From NCBI RefSeq assembly GCF_001422405.1, contig NZ_LMMV01000001.1, positions 1,293,295 through 1,357,294 on the forward strand: DNA of 64,000 nt. Reading direction: 5' to 3'. Each line of letters starts with the position of its first letter. Position 1 is the stretch's first letter. The position numbers and the translations under genes are program-made. The notes under the pieces are model-generated. The model saw nothing but the letters and a program-made list of their open reading frames with translations. It ran no database searches and was not told the DNA's origin. The stretch is from Pseudorhodoferax sp. Leaf267. Lineage in GTDB: Bacteria; Pseudomonadota; Gammaproteobacteria; Burkholderiales; Burkholderiaceae_C. Below, in pieces: positions 1 to 8,574 of the stretch.

Positions 1-1358
1 GCCTGGCCCAGGTCAGCACCCACGACGGCACGGACTGGCCCGCCTACCAGTTGCCGCTCGCGGACTGGCTGGACCAGCGGCACGCCACCACCTACCAGGT
101 CCGCTGGCGCGCGGATGCGCCCGAGTCGCGCGGCATGGCGCTGTTCGCCTTGCCCCACGTCATGCCGGCGGACTGTCTGCAGCATCTGGCCCAGGGCAAC
201 ACGGTCGTGGTACCGCACCTGCTGGCCAGCATCGGCGGTGTGCCGCTGCTGGAGCACAACATGCTGGACCGCTTGGTGCGCCGCTCCAGCGCCCTGGTGC
301 TGCACCGCGACCTGCTCGCGCGTGCCGGCCATGGCACCCTTGACCGCGACCCGGCACATCTGACGCGCTTTCTGCTCGACGCCTTGCGCCGGCTGGCTGT
401 CGGCCATGCCAACTGGGTGCCGAACCAGGACAAGAGCCGTGTCTGGTACGGTCTCGACGGCTTGTTCCTGGCCTGGCCGGGCTGTGGCCAGGACCTGCTG
501 GCCGTGCTGCAAGCCGATGAACTCGCCGGCATGCCCGCCACGGCACCGGCCGTGCTGGACATCCTGCTCGCCGCTGGCGCCGTCGAAGCCTGCGCACCCG
601 ACCGCCCCTGCTGGGCCATCCGTCCGCCCGGCGCGCGCGCACCGTTGGAGGCCGTGAAGTTGGCGTCGCCGTCCCTTCTGCTGTCGGGCCTGCCGTCACT
701 GGCCGAGCCGCTGGAAGTCCGGTTGGCCGACGCGCGACCGCGCGCGACGCCGCCCGCGTGTGGTGCGGAAGATCCCGCGGAGTCCCGGGTGCCAGCCCCG
801 CCGCCGGACACAGAGAGATCCACGCTACTGCCAGACGGCACAGGTGTGCCCCATCCGCTCGCGGACACCGCACAACTGTCGCTGCTGCCGGACCGCACTG
901 CTGGGCCGCGCGTCGCGACGGACGCGCACGGCCGGCAGACGCAGGCCCCTGCGGCGGCAGCGCGCCCGAGCGTGCGAACGCCCATGCGCCTGCCGGACGC
1001 CGTCCGCACCGCGCTGCAGGACGCCGCGGCCACGCATGCGCAAGACCCCGACCTCGGTGCCCTGCTGGTCGAGACCGACGCGGTCTTCGTGCCGCTGGCG
1101 CAGTTCGAACGCCATGGCGTGCAACCGGCGCTGGCCGTGCGCGCGCTGCGCGAGGCGCGCATGCTGCCGGCTGGCAGTGGCCCCGGCACCCCCTGCTCGC
1201 GGCCCGTACGCGGCGCGTCGGTGCCAGGCGTGCTGATCGCTGCGGCCTTCTTCGAAGGCCTGGACGCCGCACCTGCTGCCAGCCCAGCGTCAGCCGCACC
1301 ACCCGGGCCGGGTCACGACCGCCTCACGGACGCACGCAATGCTGACCCGCCGCTATGA
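1..1358 (+). CDS. traI: MobH-family relaxase TraI, C-terminal part (5' end outside window)
   Basis: This is the C-terminal portion of a conjugative relaxase of the MobH (SXT/R391, IncA/C-like) type, the enzyme that nicks oriT and pilots the transferred strand. The frame is open from base 3 with no stop, so the true start lies upstream; the internal TTG at 51 is not the start. The visible part carries a low-complexity Pro/Ala linker (about 690-980) followed by a compact C-terminal domain with the stretch DAVFVPLAQFERHG, typical of the TraI_2 C-terminal domain. The catalytic N-terminal region is not in the window. It overlaps traD by 20 bases, as expected for a traI-traD pair. Assignment rests on the C-terminal domain and this neighbour. 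Confidence 0.85.
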   Translation, partial: LAQVSTHDGTDWPAYQLPLADWLDQRHATTYQVRWRADAPESRGMALFALPHVMPADCLQHLAQGNTVVVPHLLASIGGVPLLEHNMLDRLVRRSSALVLHRDLLARAGHGTLDRDPAHLTRFLLDALRRLAVGHANWVPNQDKSRVWYGLDGLFLAWPGCGQDLLAVLQADELAGMPATAPAVLDILLAAGAVEACAPDRPCWAIRPPGARAPLEAVKLASPSLLLSGLPSLAEPLEVRLADARPRATPPACGAEDPAESRVPAPPPDTERSTLLPDGTGVPHPLADTAQLSLLPDRTAGPRVATDAHGRQTQAPAAAARPSVRTPMRLPDAVRTALQDAAATHAQDPDLGALLVETDAVFVPLAQFERHGVQPALAVRALREARMLPAGSGPGTPCSRPVRGASVPGVLIAAAFFEGLDAAPAASPASAAPPGPGHDRLTDARNADPPL

Positions 1359-3240
1359 AATGCCGTGGCGGCGGGCGTTCGAAGCCCATGCCGCCGCCGT
1401 GTGGCTTGCGACGGGCACCTACTTCGGGCTGGTGGCCTGGAACGCGTGGCTGCCGCGGTCCGTGGCGCTGGGCCTGGCGGCCTGGAGCCTCGCCATGGCC
1501 TGGCGGCGTGGCGCCCAGGCCATGCGCGTGCTGCGGCTGCGCGGCGCGCTCGGCGGCCGACGCGTGCAGGTGATCGGGCCCCGGGCCATGGGCGGACTCT
1601 GCGCGGATCCGGGCCAGGTGTTCCTGGGCTTTGGCTTTGCATGGCATCCGGTGCATGCGCAGCGGCTGTACGAGCTGTCCAAGGTGGATTACCGCGCCTA
1701 CGCTGTCCCGCGCTGGATGCAGCGGGCCTTGGGCCAGGGCCAGGCCGCCCAGCCCGATGCCGAGATCGGCCTGCCCTACATCCACGGGCTGGAGCCGCAC
1801 GAACAGGCGCTGTCGCGCCCGCTACAGAACTTCGAGGGCGGGACCTTGCTGGTCGGGACCACGCAGTCCGGCAAGGGCGTGGCACTGGCCTGCCTGATCA
1901 CGCAGGCCGTGCGGCGCGGTGACGTCGTGGTCGTGATCGACCCCAAGAACAGCCAGCGGCTCAAGCGCGTCGTCGAGCGCGCCTGCGCCGACTACCGCGA
2001 GCCCGATTGCTTCCTGGAATTCCATCCGGCCTTCCCGGAACGCGGTGTGCGGCTGGACTTCACGTTCAACTGGCAAAAGCCCACCGAGATCGCCTCGCGC
2101 ATCCAGGCTATCATGCCGCCAGACACGGCCGGCGCCTTCAGCGCCTTCGGCTGGGACGCGGTCAACGTCGTGGTCCAGGGCCTGGTCGAGCTCGAGGAGC
2201 GGCCGAACCTGATCAAGCTGACCAAGTACATCGAGGGAGGCATCGAGCCGGTGCTGGAGGCCTCGCTGCGGCGCTTCTACGATGGTCTGCTGGGTGCGGG
2301 ATGGCGCGAGCTGCCGGAGATGCGCCGGCTGTTGCACGAATCCCACCGCGGCCAGATGAAGCGGCCGTCCGAGGCCGCGAGCGCGGACCTCATGGCCTTC
2401 GTCGCCTACTACGAGCACCAGGTCGCCCAGCACCAGCGCCACAAGGTCGTGGACGCGCAGGTGCGCACGTTCCGCCACAACCGCGAGCACTACCAGAAGA
2501 TCACGGCCAATCTGCTGCCCATCCTGTCCATGCTGACCTCGGGCGACCTGGGCCGCAGCCTGTCGCCGGATCCGTTCGACGCCGACGACGAACGGCCCAT
2601 CATGAACTTCGAGAAGCTAGAGCGTGGCGGCCATGTGCTCTACATGTGCCTGGACGCCCTGCCCGACCCGTCGGTGGCCTCGGCCATCGGCGCGCTGGCG
2701 CTGGCCGACCAGGCGGCGCGCGCCGGCATGCGCTACAACCTGGGCCAGTACCGACGCATCGCGCTGTTCGTCGACGAGGTCAGCAACGTGATCAACCAGC
2801 CGCTGATCGAGATCCTGAACAAGGGTGCCGAAGGCGGCATCTTCACGACCTGCTCCATGCAGACCCTGGCGGACCTGGCCCGGCGCCTGGGCAGCGAGCA
2901 CGCGGCCCGCATGGCGCTGGGCAACCTGAACAACCTGATCGCGCTGCGGACCAAGGACCGGCCGACGCAAGATTTTGTGGTCGAGACTTTTGGCAAGACC
3001 GCGATTCACGCGGTGCGCGTTGGGTTGAGCCATGGGGCCGATGCCCATCTCGGCGACTTCTCGTCCAGCTACTCGACGCAGCTGACGGAGAGCTTCGAGG
3101 AGCTGGTGCCCGCCGATGTGCTGGGCAAGCTGCCGAACCTGCAGTACTTCGCGTCCCTGTCCGGCGGCCGCATCGTCAAGGGGAGGTTTCCGATCCTCGA
3201 TCCGGGCGCCGACAATCCGGCGGCGCTGCCTCCGCCATGA
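1339..3240 (+). CDS. traD: TraD type IV coupling protein (SXT/TOL subfamily)
   Basis: This is an inner-membrane ATPase that links the relaxosome to the secretion channel. The 633-residue protein has a hydrophobic N-terminal segment (about residues 18-56), a Walker A motif GTTQSGKG at 173-180 and a Walker B-like LFVDEVSN stretch near residue 475. Length and motif spacing fit MobH-associated TraD proteins. The ATG at 1339 overlaps the end of traI; another in-frame ATG at 1360 (MPWRRAF) lies just after the traI stop and is a possible alternative start. The stop overlaps the next ATG by ATGA, so traI, traD and the DUF4400 gene are probably translationally coupled. Confidence 0.93.
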   Translation: MLTRRYEMPWRRAFEAHAAAVWLATGTYFGLVAWNAWLPRSVALGLAAWSLAMAWRRGAQAMRVLRLRGALGGRRVQVIGPRAMGGLCADPGQVFLGFGFAWHPVHAQRLYELSKVDYRAYAVPRWMQRALGQGQAAQPDAEIGLPYIHGLEPHEQALSRPLQNFEGGTLLVGTTQSGKGVALACLITQAVRRGDVVVVIDPKNSQRLKRVVERACADYREPDCFLEFHPAFPERGVRLDFTFNWQKPTEIASRIQAIMPPDTAGAFSAFGWDAVNVVVQGLVELEERPNLIKLTKYIEGGIEPVLEASLRRFYDGLLGAGWRELPEMRRLLHESHRGQMKRPSEAASADLMAFVAYYEHQVAQHQRHKVVDAQVRTFRHNREHYQKITANLLPILSMLTSGDLGRSLSPDPFDADDERPIMNFEKLERGGHVLYMCLDALPDPSVASAIGALALADQAARAGMRYNLGQYRRIALFVDEVSNVINQPLIEILNKGAEGGIFTTCSMQTLADLARRLGSEHAARMALGNLNNLIALRTKDRPTQDFVVETFGKTAIHAVRVGLSHGADAHLGDFSSSYSTQLTESFEELVPADVLGKLPNLQYFASLSGGRIVKGRFPILDPGADNPAALPPP

Positions 3241-3860
3241 TCCGCGGCGTGTCCATCGTCTCGCTGCTGGCCGTGCTGTCGCTGGTGCTGTACGTGCCGG
3301 CTATCCATGGCCCCGCGGACATCCTGCAGGTTCTGCGTCAGGAGCACGGGCGCACGGCCGCGCTCTGGGGCGAGGAGCGCGCGGGTCGGCAGCTGGACCA
3401 GGCGCTGCGATTGCAGACCGGTGCGGCCGACGCCAGCCCGCTGCCACGGGCGGTCGCGGCGCCGCCGCAGACCGGCGTCGACCGCGCCGTCGCCACGGAA
3501 ATGGGCGTCGTGACGCAGCGCCTGTTCGCGAACCGCTACATGCGCTCCGTGGACGCCATCCTGCTGCTGGCCAGCTACCGGCTGGCGGGCCTGTGGGCCT
3601 GGCTACCCTGGCTGCTGCCCGTGGCGCTGGCGGCCACGGCCGATGGCGCGCTGCGGCGGCAGATCAAGGCCAGGGAGTTCCTGCACCACGACCCGGAACT
3701 GTTCGCGCTCTGGTGCTGCCTGCTGATCCTGCTGGGCTGCGCCACCGTCGTGGCGCTCGTGCTGCCGGTGGCGCTGCATCCGCTGGCGCTGGCGCTGGCG
3801 CCTTTGGCGATGGCGCTGCTGACCGGACTGGCGGTGGCGAGTTTTCACCGTCGGGCGTAG
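3237..3860 (+). CDS. DUF4400-type integrating conjugative element membrane protein
   Basis: This 207-residue membrane protein immediately follows traD through an ATGA overlap, the usual position of the DUF4400 (TIGR03747-type) protein in MobH elements. It has an N-terminal hydrophobic segment, a soluble stretch of about 85 residues, then three more hydrophobic segments and a short basic tail (SFHRRA). The family's molecular role is not established; linkage to traD suggests a part in coupling or mating-channel function. It is the last transfer gene before the cargo block. Confidence 0.82.
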   Translation: MIRGVSIVSLLAVLSLVLYVPAIHGPADILQVLRQEHGRTAALWGEERAGRQLDQALRLQTGAADASPLPRAVAAPPQTGVDRAVATEMGVVTQRLFANRYMRSVDAILLLASYRLAGLWAWLPWLLPVALAATADGALRRQIKAREFLHHDPELFALWCCLLILLGCATVVALVLPVALHPLALALAPLAMALLTGLAVASFHRRA

Positions 3861-3927
3861 TGGAGCGACTGTTGCCCGACCTGACAGGCAGGGCATTGTC
3901 GGAAGGTGTCACGGCAGCAAGAATCAA

Positions 3928-3948
3928 GGGCCCGCGCCGGACGGGCCT
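3928..3948 (+). terminator. GC-rich hairpin downstream of the traD operon
   Basis: GGGCCCG and CGGGCCT flank a 7-base loop, giving six Watson-Crick pairs plus a G-U pair, about 70 bases after the DUF4400 stop. No U tract follows, so intrinsic termination is only a possibility. Confidence 0.3.
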
Positions 3949-4005
3949 CGCTTTGAAGTCGAAAGGACCCGATCACGCCTCACCGCGCCTGGTGACCGAT
4001 CACCC

Positions 4006-4317
4006 TCACGAAGCAACTGCTGGTCTCGCCGCATCGATGGCTCCGCGCTCGACGTTGTCGAGCAACCATTCGTGCAATCGCTCGAGGTCACCATCCAATT
4101 GCTCTAGCGATGCCTCCAACATCAAGTACCAGGTGCAGTAGCTGTCCGCGTTCTCCAGCCCGTCGAAGAACGCCTGCAGTCGAAGCTGCTGACCGCTCAG
4201 ACGGTGGAAATGCTGCTCCACCTCTTTGGGGTCATTCGTCCATTGGAGGCAGGGAAGAAAGATGCCGGGTTGGGGCTGCTGCGGGATCACTTCCGCCGGT
4301 TGAGTGCGTTCGGCCAT
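4006..4317 (-). CDS. Small hypothetical protein, acidic
   Basis: This 103-residue protein is read towards the traD operon. The ATG at 4317 is chosen because AGGAG lies 8 bases upstream on the coding strand; an upstream ATG would add ten residues without a better site. The sequence is soluble, with a Trp/Cys-containing middle (YCTWYLMLEASLEQL) and an amphipathic acidic second half that looks alpha-helical. No signal peptide, membrane segment or known motif is visible. It stands alone at the left edge of the cargo block and I do not recognise the family. Confidence 0.6.
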   Translation of the reverse strand: MAERTQPAEVIPQQPQPGIFLPCLQWTNDPKEVEQHFHRLSGQQLRLQAFFDGLENADSYCTWYLMLEASLEQLDGDLERLHEWLLDNVERGAIDAARPAVAS

Positions 4318-4729
4318 GACAAATCTCCTGGTTAAGACGAGCCTCAACGCTACAACCCGGCGGTTTGCTTCGCCAGCGACAAGGGCGCCTAAATTGGGGG
4401 GTTTTCGACGTCAGCCCCTTGCTGCAGGGATTTCACTTCTCACGCACCAGCGGTCGCGCGCGACCACCGCCGGTCGAAGTTGCCCAGGCCTGCCTGACAG
4501 GCTGGCAAGTTCTTTCGTTCTACGCATCCACCAGACGGCCCTTCGTGGGCCTTGGGACGGACCAACAAGCCGCCAGTCGCGATGCGCTCGAATGAGAGCT
4601 TTCCCCCACCCGTGTGAAGCCAGGCGACGGCTTGTCGTCACCCGGCGTGTGATCGAAACGCTGCGGCCGTCGTGATCCAGATCTTCGACATGCTCGGCAA
4701 TGAAGGGCTTGCGCAGCAAAGCGTGCCCA
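4318..4729. other. Gene-free stretch
   Basis: No convincing gene lies between the small hypothetical gene and the 3' end of the TIR-WD40 gene. A minus-strand frame is open across most of it but lacks a ribosome site and recognisable similarity. The promoter of the 4006-4317 gene must lie at its left end. Confidence 0.5.
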
Positions 4730-7504
4730 TCAACGCTTGCCCGACGCACCAGTCCGCGTTCTACCGGCTGCCGGCGCAGCGTTCAGCGCCCGTGCGCGTG
4801 CAAGCAGGTTCTTGAGCGGTCCACAGGATGCACATGCATGGCGAAAGGCGCGCCGCTCCTCCGTCACCACGAGCACGCTCTGCTGGTCGGTCGGGAACGC
4901 GGCGTCGGTCAGCTTGTCGCCCGCGCCGCCGAACTCGGCCAGGCTGCTGGCCGATGCGGCATCCCACAGCCGTGCCAATCCGTCGTCCCCAGCGGTGACG
5001 AGCAGCTTGCCGTCGGCGCTCCACCGCACCGAGCGCAGCGGCTTGGCCGAGCCGCGCAACTCAGCCAGCGGCTCGCCGCTGGCGGCGTCCCACAGCCTGG
5101 CGGTGCCGTCCCAGCTGGCGGTGGCAATGCGCCTGCCGTCGGGGCTGTAGCGCGCGCTGACGACGTCGCCCGTGTGGCCGACGAGTTCTTGGTCCCGCCG
5201 GCGTTCGGCCAGGTGCCAGACGTAGGCGCGGCCACGCGCACCACCGGTGACGATGCGCTTGCCGTCCGGGCTGAAGTGCACGGCGTGCAGCATGCCGGCC
5301 TCGCTGTCGAGTTCGGCATCGCGGCGGCGTTCGTCGATGCGCCAGATCTCGGTGACGCCCAGCGATCCGGCTTTGGCCAGCAGCCGGCCGTCGGGGCTGA
5401 CAGCACAGGCCTGGGCCGATGCCCTGCGCTCGCGGGCGGGGTCGCTCATCGCCTCTATGGCGTCGGCCGGTAGCGCCACCACGCTGTCGCCGCAGCGCCC
5501 CCGCAGCACTGCGGCGGCAGCGCTGGCCGGCCCGGCCGGCGCCAGCAGCGTGGCGGTCTTGCCGCGAAAAGTGCTCACCACCACGGCGCCGCTTTCGTCG
5601 AGCTTGGCGAGCCACCCGCCGTCTTCGCCCTCGGGCGGCGCTGCGGGCAGCGGCAGCGACTGCGGTGGCCGCGGTGCGCGCCACAGCCGGGCGCTGCGGT
5701 CTTCGCTGGCGGTGACGATGGTCAGCCCGTCGGGGCTGAAGCGCGCCACTCTCACCGGCCGGGTATGGCCCAGCAGCCGCGCCACCTCGCGCCCGTTTTG
5801 CGCGTCCCAAACTCGCGAGGAGTTGTCGGCACCGGCGGTGACGACGAAGCGCCCGTCGGCGCTGAACGCCGCGCTGTGCACCGCCAACCCATGGCCACGC
5901 ATCTCGGCCAACGGCGCACCGGTGTCGGCGTCCCAGGTGCGGGCGCTGCCGTCCGCGCTGGCGGTGACGATGCGCTTGCCATCGGCGCTGAACGCCGCGG
6001 TGGGGACGAAGCCGCCATGGCCGCGCAGCGTGGCCAGCGCAGTTCCGCTGACGCCGCTCCACAGCCGTGGCGTGGCATCGGAGCCATGGGTGACGATGCG
6101 GCTGCCGTCGGGGCTGAAGCCCGCGCCGACCAGTGCGCCTTCGTGCCCTTCCAAGGTGGCCAGGCTGTCGAATGTGCCGCGTTCCGCGGCGTCCCACAGC
6201 CGCGCTGTGCCGTCAGTGCTTGCGGTGACGACGAAGCGGCCGTCGGGACTGAAGTGCGCGTCACGCACGAAGCCCTGGTGGCCGACCAGTACCTTCTGTT
6301 GTCGGCCGCCGCGCGAGTCCCAGATGATGGCACGGCCGTCGTCGCTGGCGGTGACGAAGCGGGCGCCGTCGGCGCTGAACGCACCGCTGTTGATGCGCGA
6401 CGTATGGCCGCGCAGCGTCGACAGCAGCCGGCCGTCCGACGCCTGCCAGATGCGCACGCTGTTGTCGTGGGCCCGCGTGGCGGCCAGAGCGCTGTCGGCG
6501 CTGAACGCCACCTGCACCACGTAGTGCAGGTGGCCCTGGAGCACACGCCGTTCTTCGCCGCTGGCGGCATCCCATAGCCGCGCGGTGTTGTCGCGGCTAG
6601 CGGTGAGCACGCTCTTGCCGTCCGGCGAGAAGGTGGCGTCTTCGACCCAGCCTGTGTGCGAGCGCAGCACCGCCCGCACGTGCGACGCCTGCAGCCCGCG
6701 GCGCAGCATCTCCTCGGCCTGCGCGGTGCGTGCCGTGTCCACCCCTTGCAGGGCCAGCCGCACGCTGCGTTCTGGATCGAGGGCGAGTTGGGCATCGGCG
6801 CTGGCCGCCAGTTCGCGCGAGACAGCGGCTTCGCGCTGCACGTAGGCCAGCACGCCCAGCGCAATGGCCACCACCAGCCCGGCGCTCACCGACAGCAGCG
6901 TGAGGCGCTCGCGCCGCGCCGCCGCCTTGCGGCTGGCGACCAGGAACTCGGCATGCACCGAGGTGGGTGTCGCGCCCTTGGCAGCGGCCAGCAGGAGCCA
7001 CTGTTCTGCGCTGCGCAGGTCGCTGCCGCGCAGAAGCAGCGACGCATCACGCTCACGCGCTTCCCACTCGCGCGCACGCACCAGCAGCCGGGCATGGGTG
7101 CGGGCGGCGTCGAGGTCGGTGTCGAGCGCGGACTGCAGCAGCGCGAGGCCGGCTTCGAAGTCGTCGTGCTCGCGCAGGAAGATCCAGTTCAGCCGCGCAA
7201 TGGCATCGGGCAGCGCGCGCGGCGGCGTATCCACGCACACCACGGGCACCAGGCGCTTGTTCTGGGCCGCGGCATGCGCCACCTCCAGCGCACACACCTC
7301 CGACGCAGCCGAGTCCGGGCTCACAACGAACACCAGCGTGGGCGCGGCGTCGATGGCATGGCGGATTTCCTGCAGCCATGCAGCACTGGGCGGTATGCCC
7401 TCCCAGTCGACCCAGGCCTCCCGGCCGCGCGCCAGCAGCGCCTGCGTCAGCCAGCGGGCGAAGGCCTGGTCCTTGCGCGAGTAGGAGACGAAGATGTCGG
7501 CCAT
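4730..7504 (-). CDS. TIR domain - transmembrane - WD40 repeat protein
   Basis: This 924-residue protein begins with a TIR domain (residues 1-130; start MADIFVSYSRKD), which in prokaryotic relatives can be an NAD-cleaving effector or a signalling module. Glu74 in CALE sits where the catalytic glutamate of TIR NADases is found. A charged helical linker is followed by one membrane segment (about 201-222). Then come eight clear WD40 repeats (SPDG...ARLWD), a linker of about 110 residues, and about four more repeats. The ATG at 7504 places the TIR domain at the very N-terminus; no good ribosome site is seen. It is encoded alone, against the traD direction. A role in defence or stress sensing is inference. 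Confidence 0.9.
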   Translation of the reverse strand: MADIFVSYSRKDQAFARWLTQALLARGREAWVDWEGIPPSAAWLQEIRHAIDAAPTLVFVVSPDSAASEVCALEVAHAAAQNKRLVPVVCVDTPPRALPDAIARLNWIFLREHDDFEAGLALLQSALDTDLDAARTHARLLVRAREWEARERDASLLLRGSDLRSAEQWLLLAAAKGATPTSVHAEFLVASRKAAARRERLTLLSVSAGLVVAIALGVLAYVQREAAVSRELAASADAQLALDPERSVRLALQGVDTARTAQAEEMLRRGLQASHVRAVLRSHTGWVEDATFSPDGKSVLTASRDNTARLWDAASGEERRVLQGHLHYVVQVAFSADSALAATRAHDNSVRIWQASDGRLLSTLRGHTSRINSGAFSADGARFVTASDDGRAIIWDSRGGRQQKVLVGHQGFVRDAHFSPDGRFVVTASTDGTARLWDAAERGTFDSLATLEGHEGALVGAGFSPDGSRIVTHGSDATPRLWSGVSGTALATLRGHGGFVPTAAFSADGKRIVTASADGSARTWDADTGAPLAEMRGHGLAVHSAAFSADGRFVVTAGADNSSRVWDAQNGREVARLLGHTRPVRVARFSPDGLTIVTASEDRSARLWRAPRPPQSLPLPAAPPEGEDGGWLAKLDESGAVVVSTFRGKTATLLAPAGPASAAAAVLRGRCGDSVVALPADAIEAMSDPARERRASAQACAVSPDGRLLAKAGSLGVTEIWRIDERRRDAELDSEAGMLHAVHFSPDGKRIVTGGARGRAYVWHLAERRRDQELVGHTGDVVSARYSPDGRRIATASWDGTARLWDAASGEPLAELRGSAKPLRSVRWSADGKLLVTAGDDGLARLWDAASASSLAEFGGAGDKLTDAAFPTDQQSVLVVTEERRAFRHACASCGPLKNLLARARALNAAPAAGRTRTGASGKR

Positions 7505-7875
7505 GGGCGAAGCATAGGAGCAAGCTGGCAGCTTCGCGACGCGGCGTGTAGCGCCGCGAGACTCAGCCGATGTCCTCGACTTAAATCCGCATCCGGTCGA
7601 CATACGAGAGACCGGTGGCCGAGCTCACCGCCGCGAAGCCGTGGTTGGATTGGCCGGTCGGGAAGTAGTCGGTGGTGGCGGGCTGCAGTGCGCCCCGAAG
7701 AGACATCTCGGGTCCTGAATTTGTCGCCCCGAAGCCGCCGGTCGGCCTTGAGCAGATGCGCCCGAAGGAGGTGCCGTGACAGCGAACACCCATAGGGATG
7801 CGGCACCCTTAGCGAGCGATTGAGGTAACTCGCGCGGTCTGAGATCGTCCAAGGTCCCAATGTGGAGAGTCGCGC
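7505..7875. other. Gene-free stretch upstream of the TIR-WD40 gene
   Basis: This region should contain the promoter of the TIR-WD40 gene. No ORF here resembles a known protein, and no clear promoter could be picked by eye. It runs into the IS91 remnant on the right. Confidence 0.45.
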
Positions 7876-7903
7876 GTGCAAGCCATCGGCCGGCAGCCCG
7901 AAT

Positions 7904-7921
7904 GGGCGCCGGATAGCGCCC
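7904..7921. repeat. Perfect 6-bp inverted repeat
   Basis: GGGCGC and GCGCCC flank a 6-base spacer (CGGATA), just before the recognisable IS91 transposase sequence. IS91 elements carry hairpins near their ends, but the orientation here does not prove a terminus. Confidence 0.45.
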
Positions 7922-7941
7922 TCGCCCGCGAAGAGCGCCAT

Positions 7942-7975
7942 CGACCGGAGCCGCCTAGCGACCGGAGCCGCCTAG
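7942..7975 (+). repeat. Two tandem 17-bp copies of CGACCGGAGCCGCCTAG
   Basis: Two perfect, directly adjacent 17-base copies occur at 7942-7958 and 7959-7975, at the 5' edge of the recognisable transposase sequence. This may be replication slippage at the broken end of the element. Confidence 0.85.
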
Positions 7976-8574
7976 TGCAGGACCACGCAGCCATCGTCAT
8001 CGCCCAAATCGAGACTAGCATGAGCGCCGACGTGCCGCGCTTCATCAAAGATGAGTTCGACGCCTTCCTCGAGTGGGCCACTCAGGCGCATGGCCTCCTG
8101 AAGCTGCGATGCGCCAGATGCGGCCACTGCAATCTGCTGGCGTTCAATTGCAAGCGGCGTCGGTTCTGCCCGTCATGTGGCGCGCAGCGTATGCTGCAGT
8201 ACGCGGCGTATCTGGTGGTCCACATCATCCTGTCGGTCTTGCCGCTGGCGACCCCGCTCCGCGTGCTTCGGGCTGCGCAGCCCAAGCTGATCACACCGGT
8301 GCTGCAGGTGCAGCAACGCGTGCCCAGGCGTCATCTGCTAGATGCTGCTGGGCTCAAGGCCGAAGAAGGCCGCGGCGGCGGCGTCACGCTAATCCAGCAT
8401 TCTGGTTCCGCCGCCAACCTCAACATACCACTTCACTGCCTCGTGCTGGACGGCGTGTACCGATGCGGCGTCGATGGCGCGCCCAGCTTCATTGAGGCGA
8501 GTCCTGGCAAGGAATTCTCGGGCGATCTCCGTAAAATCGCGGGTACCTCGGGCAGGGATACATGAGGCAAGCCA

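Larger units (their letters stand above)
7876..8565 (+). pseudogene. Truncated IS91-family transposase, zinc-binding half
   Basis: From about 7972 the frame encodes typical IS91-family transposase sequence: PRFIKDEFDAFLE, a cysteine-rich zinc-binding region (CARCGHC...FCPSCGAQRM), LRAAQPKLITPVLQV and SAANLNIPLHCLVLDGVYR. The part joining the zinc finger to the catalytic domain is shortened (LSVLPLATPLRV), and the frame ends with the unrelated tail GTSGRDT. The Y2 tyrosine region is missing, so this is a dead fragment. It ends 10 bases before the phospholipase-domain gene. Its sense matches the remnants at 11.7 and 12.2 kb. Confidence 0.8.

Noticed and set aside
92..1302. Long minus-strand open frames across traI and similar long opposite-strand frames throughout the transfer operon.
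   Set aside because: They are by-products of high GC content; they lack ribosome sites and recognisable domains, and the opposite strand encodes known proteins.
4411..4749. A 112-codon minus-strand frame just upstream of the small hypothetical gene.
   Set aside because: Its start lies inside the end of the TIR-WD40 gene, there is no ribosome site, and it matches nothing.
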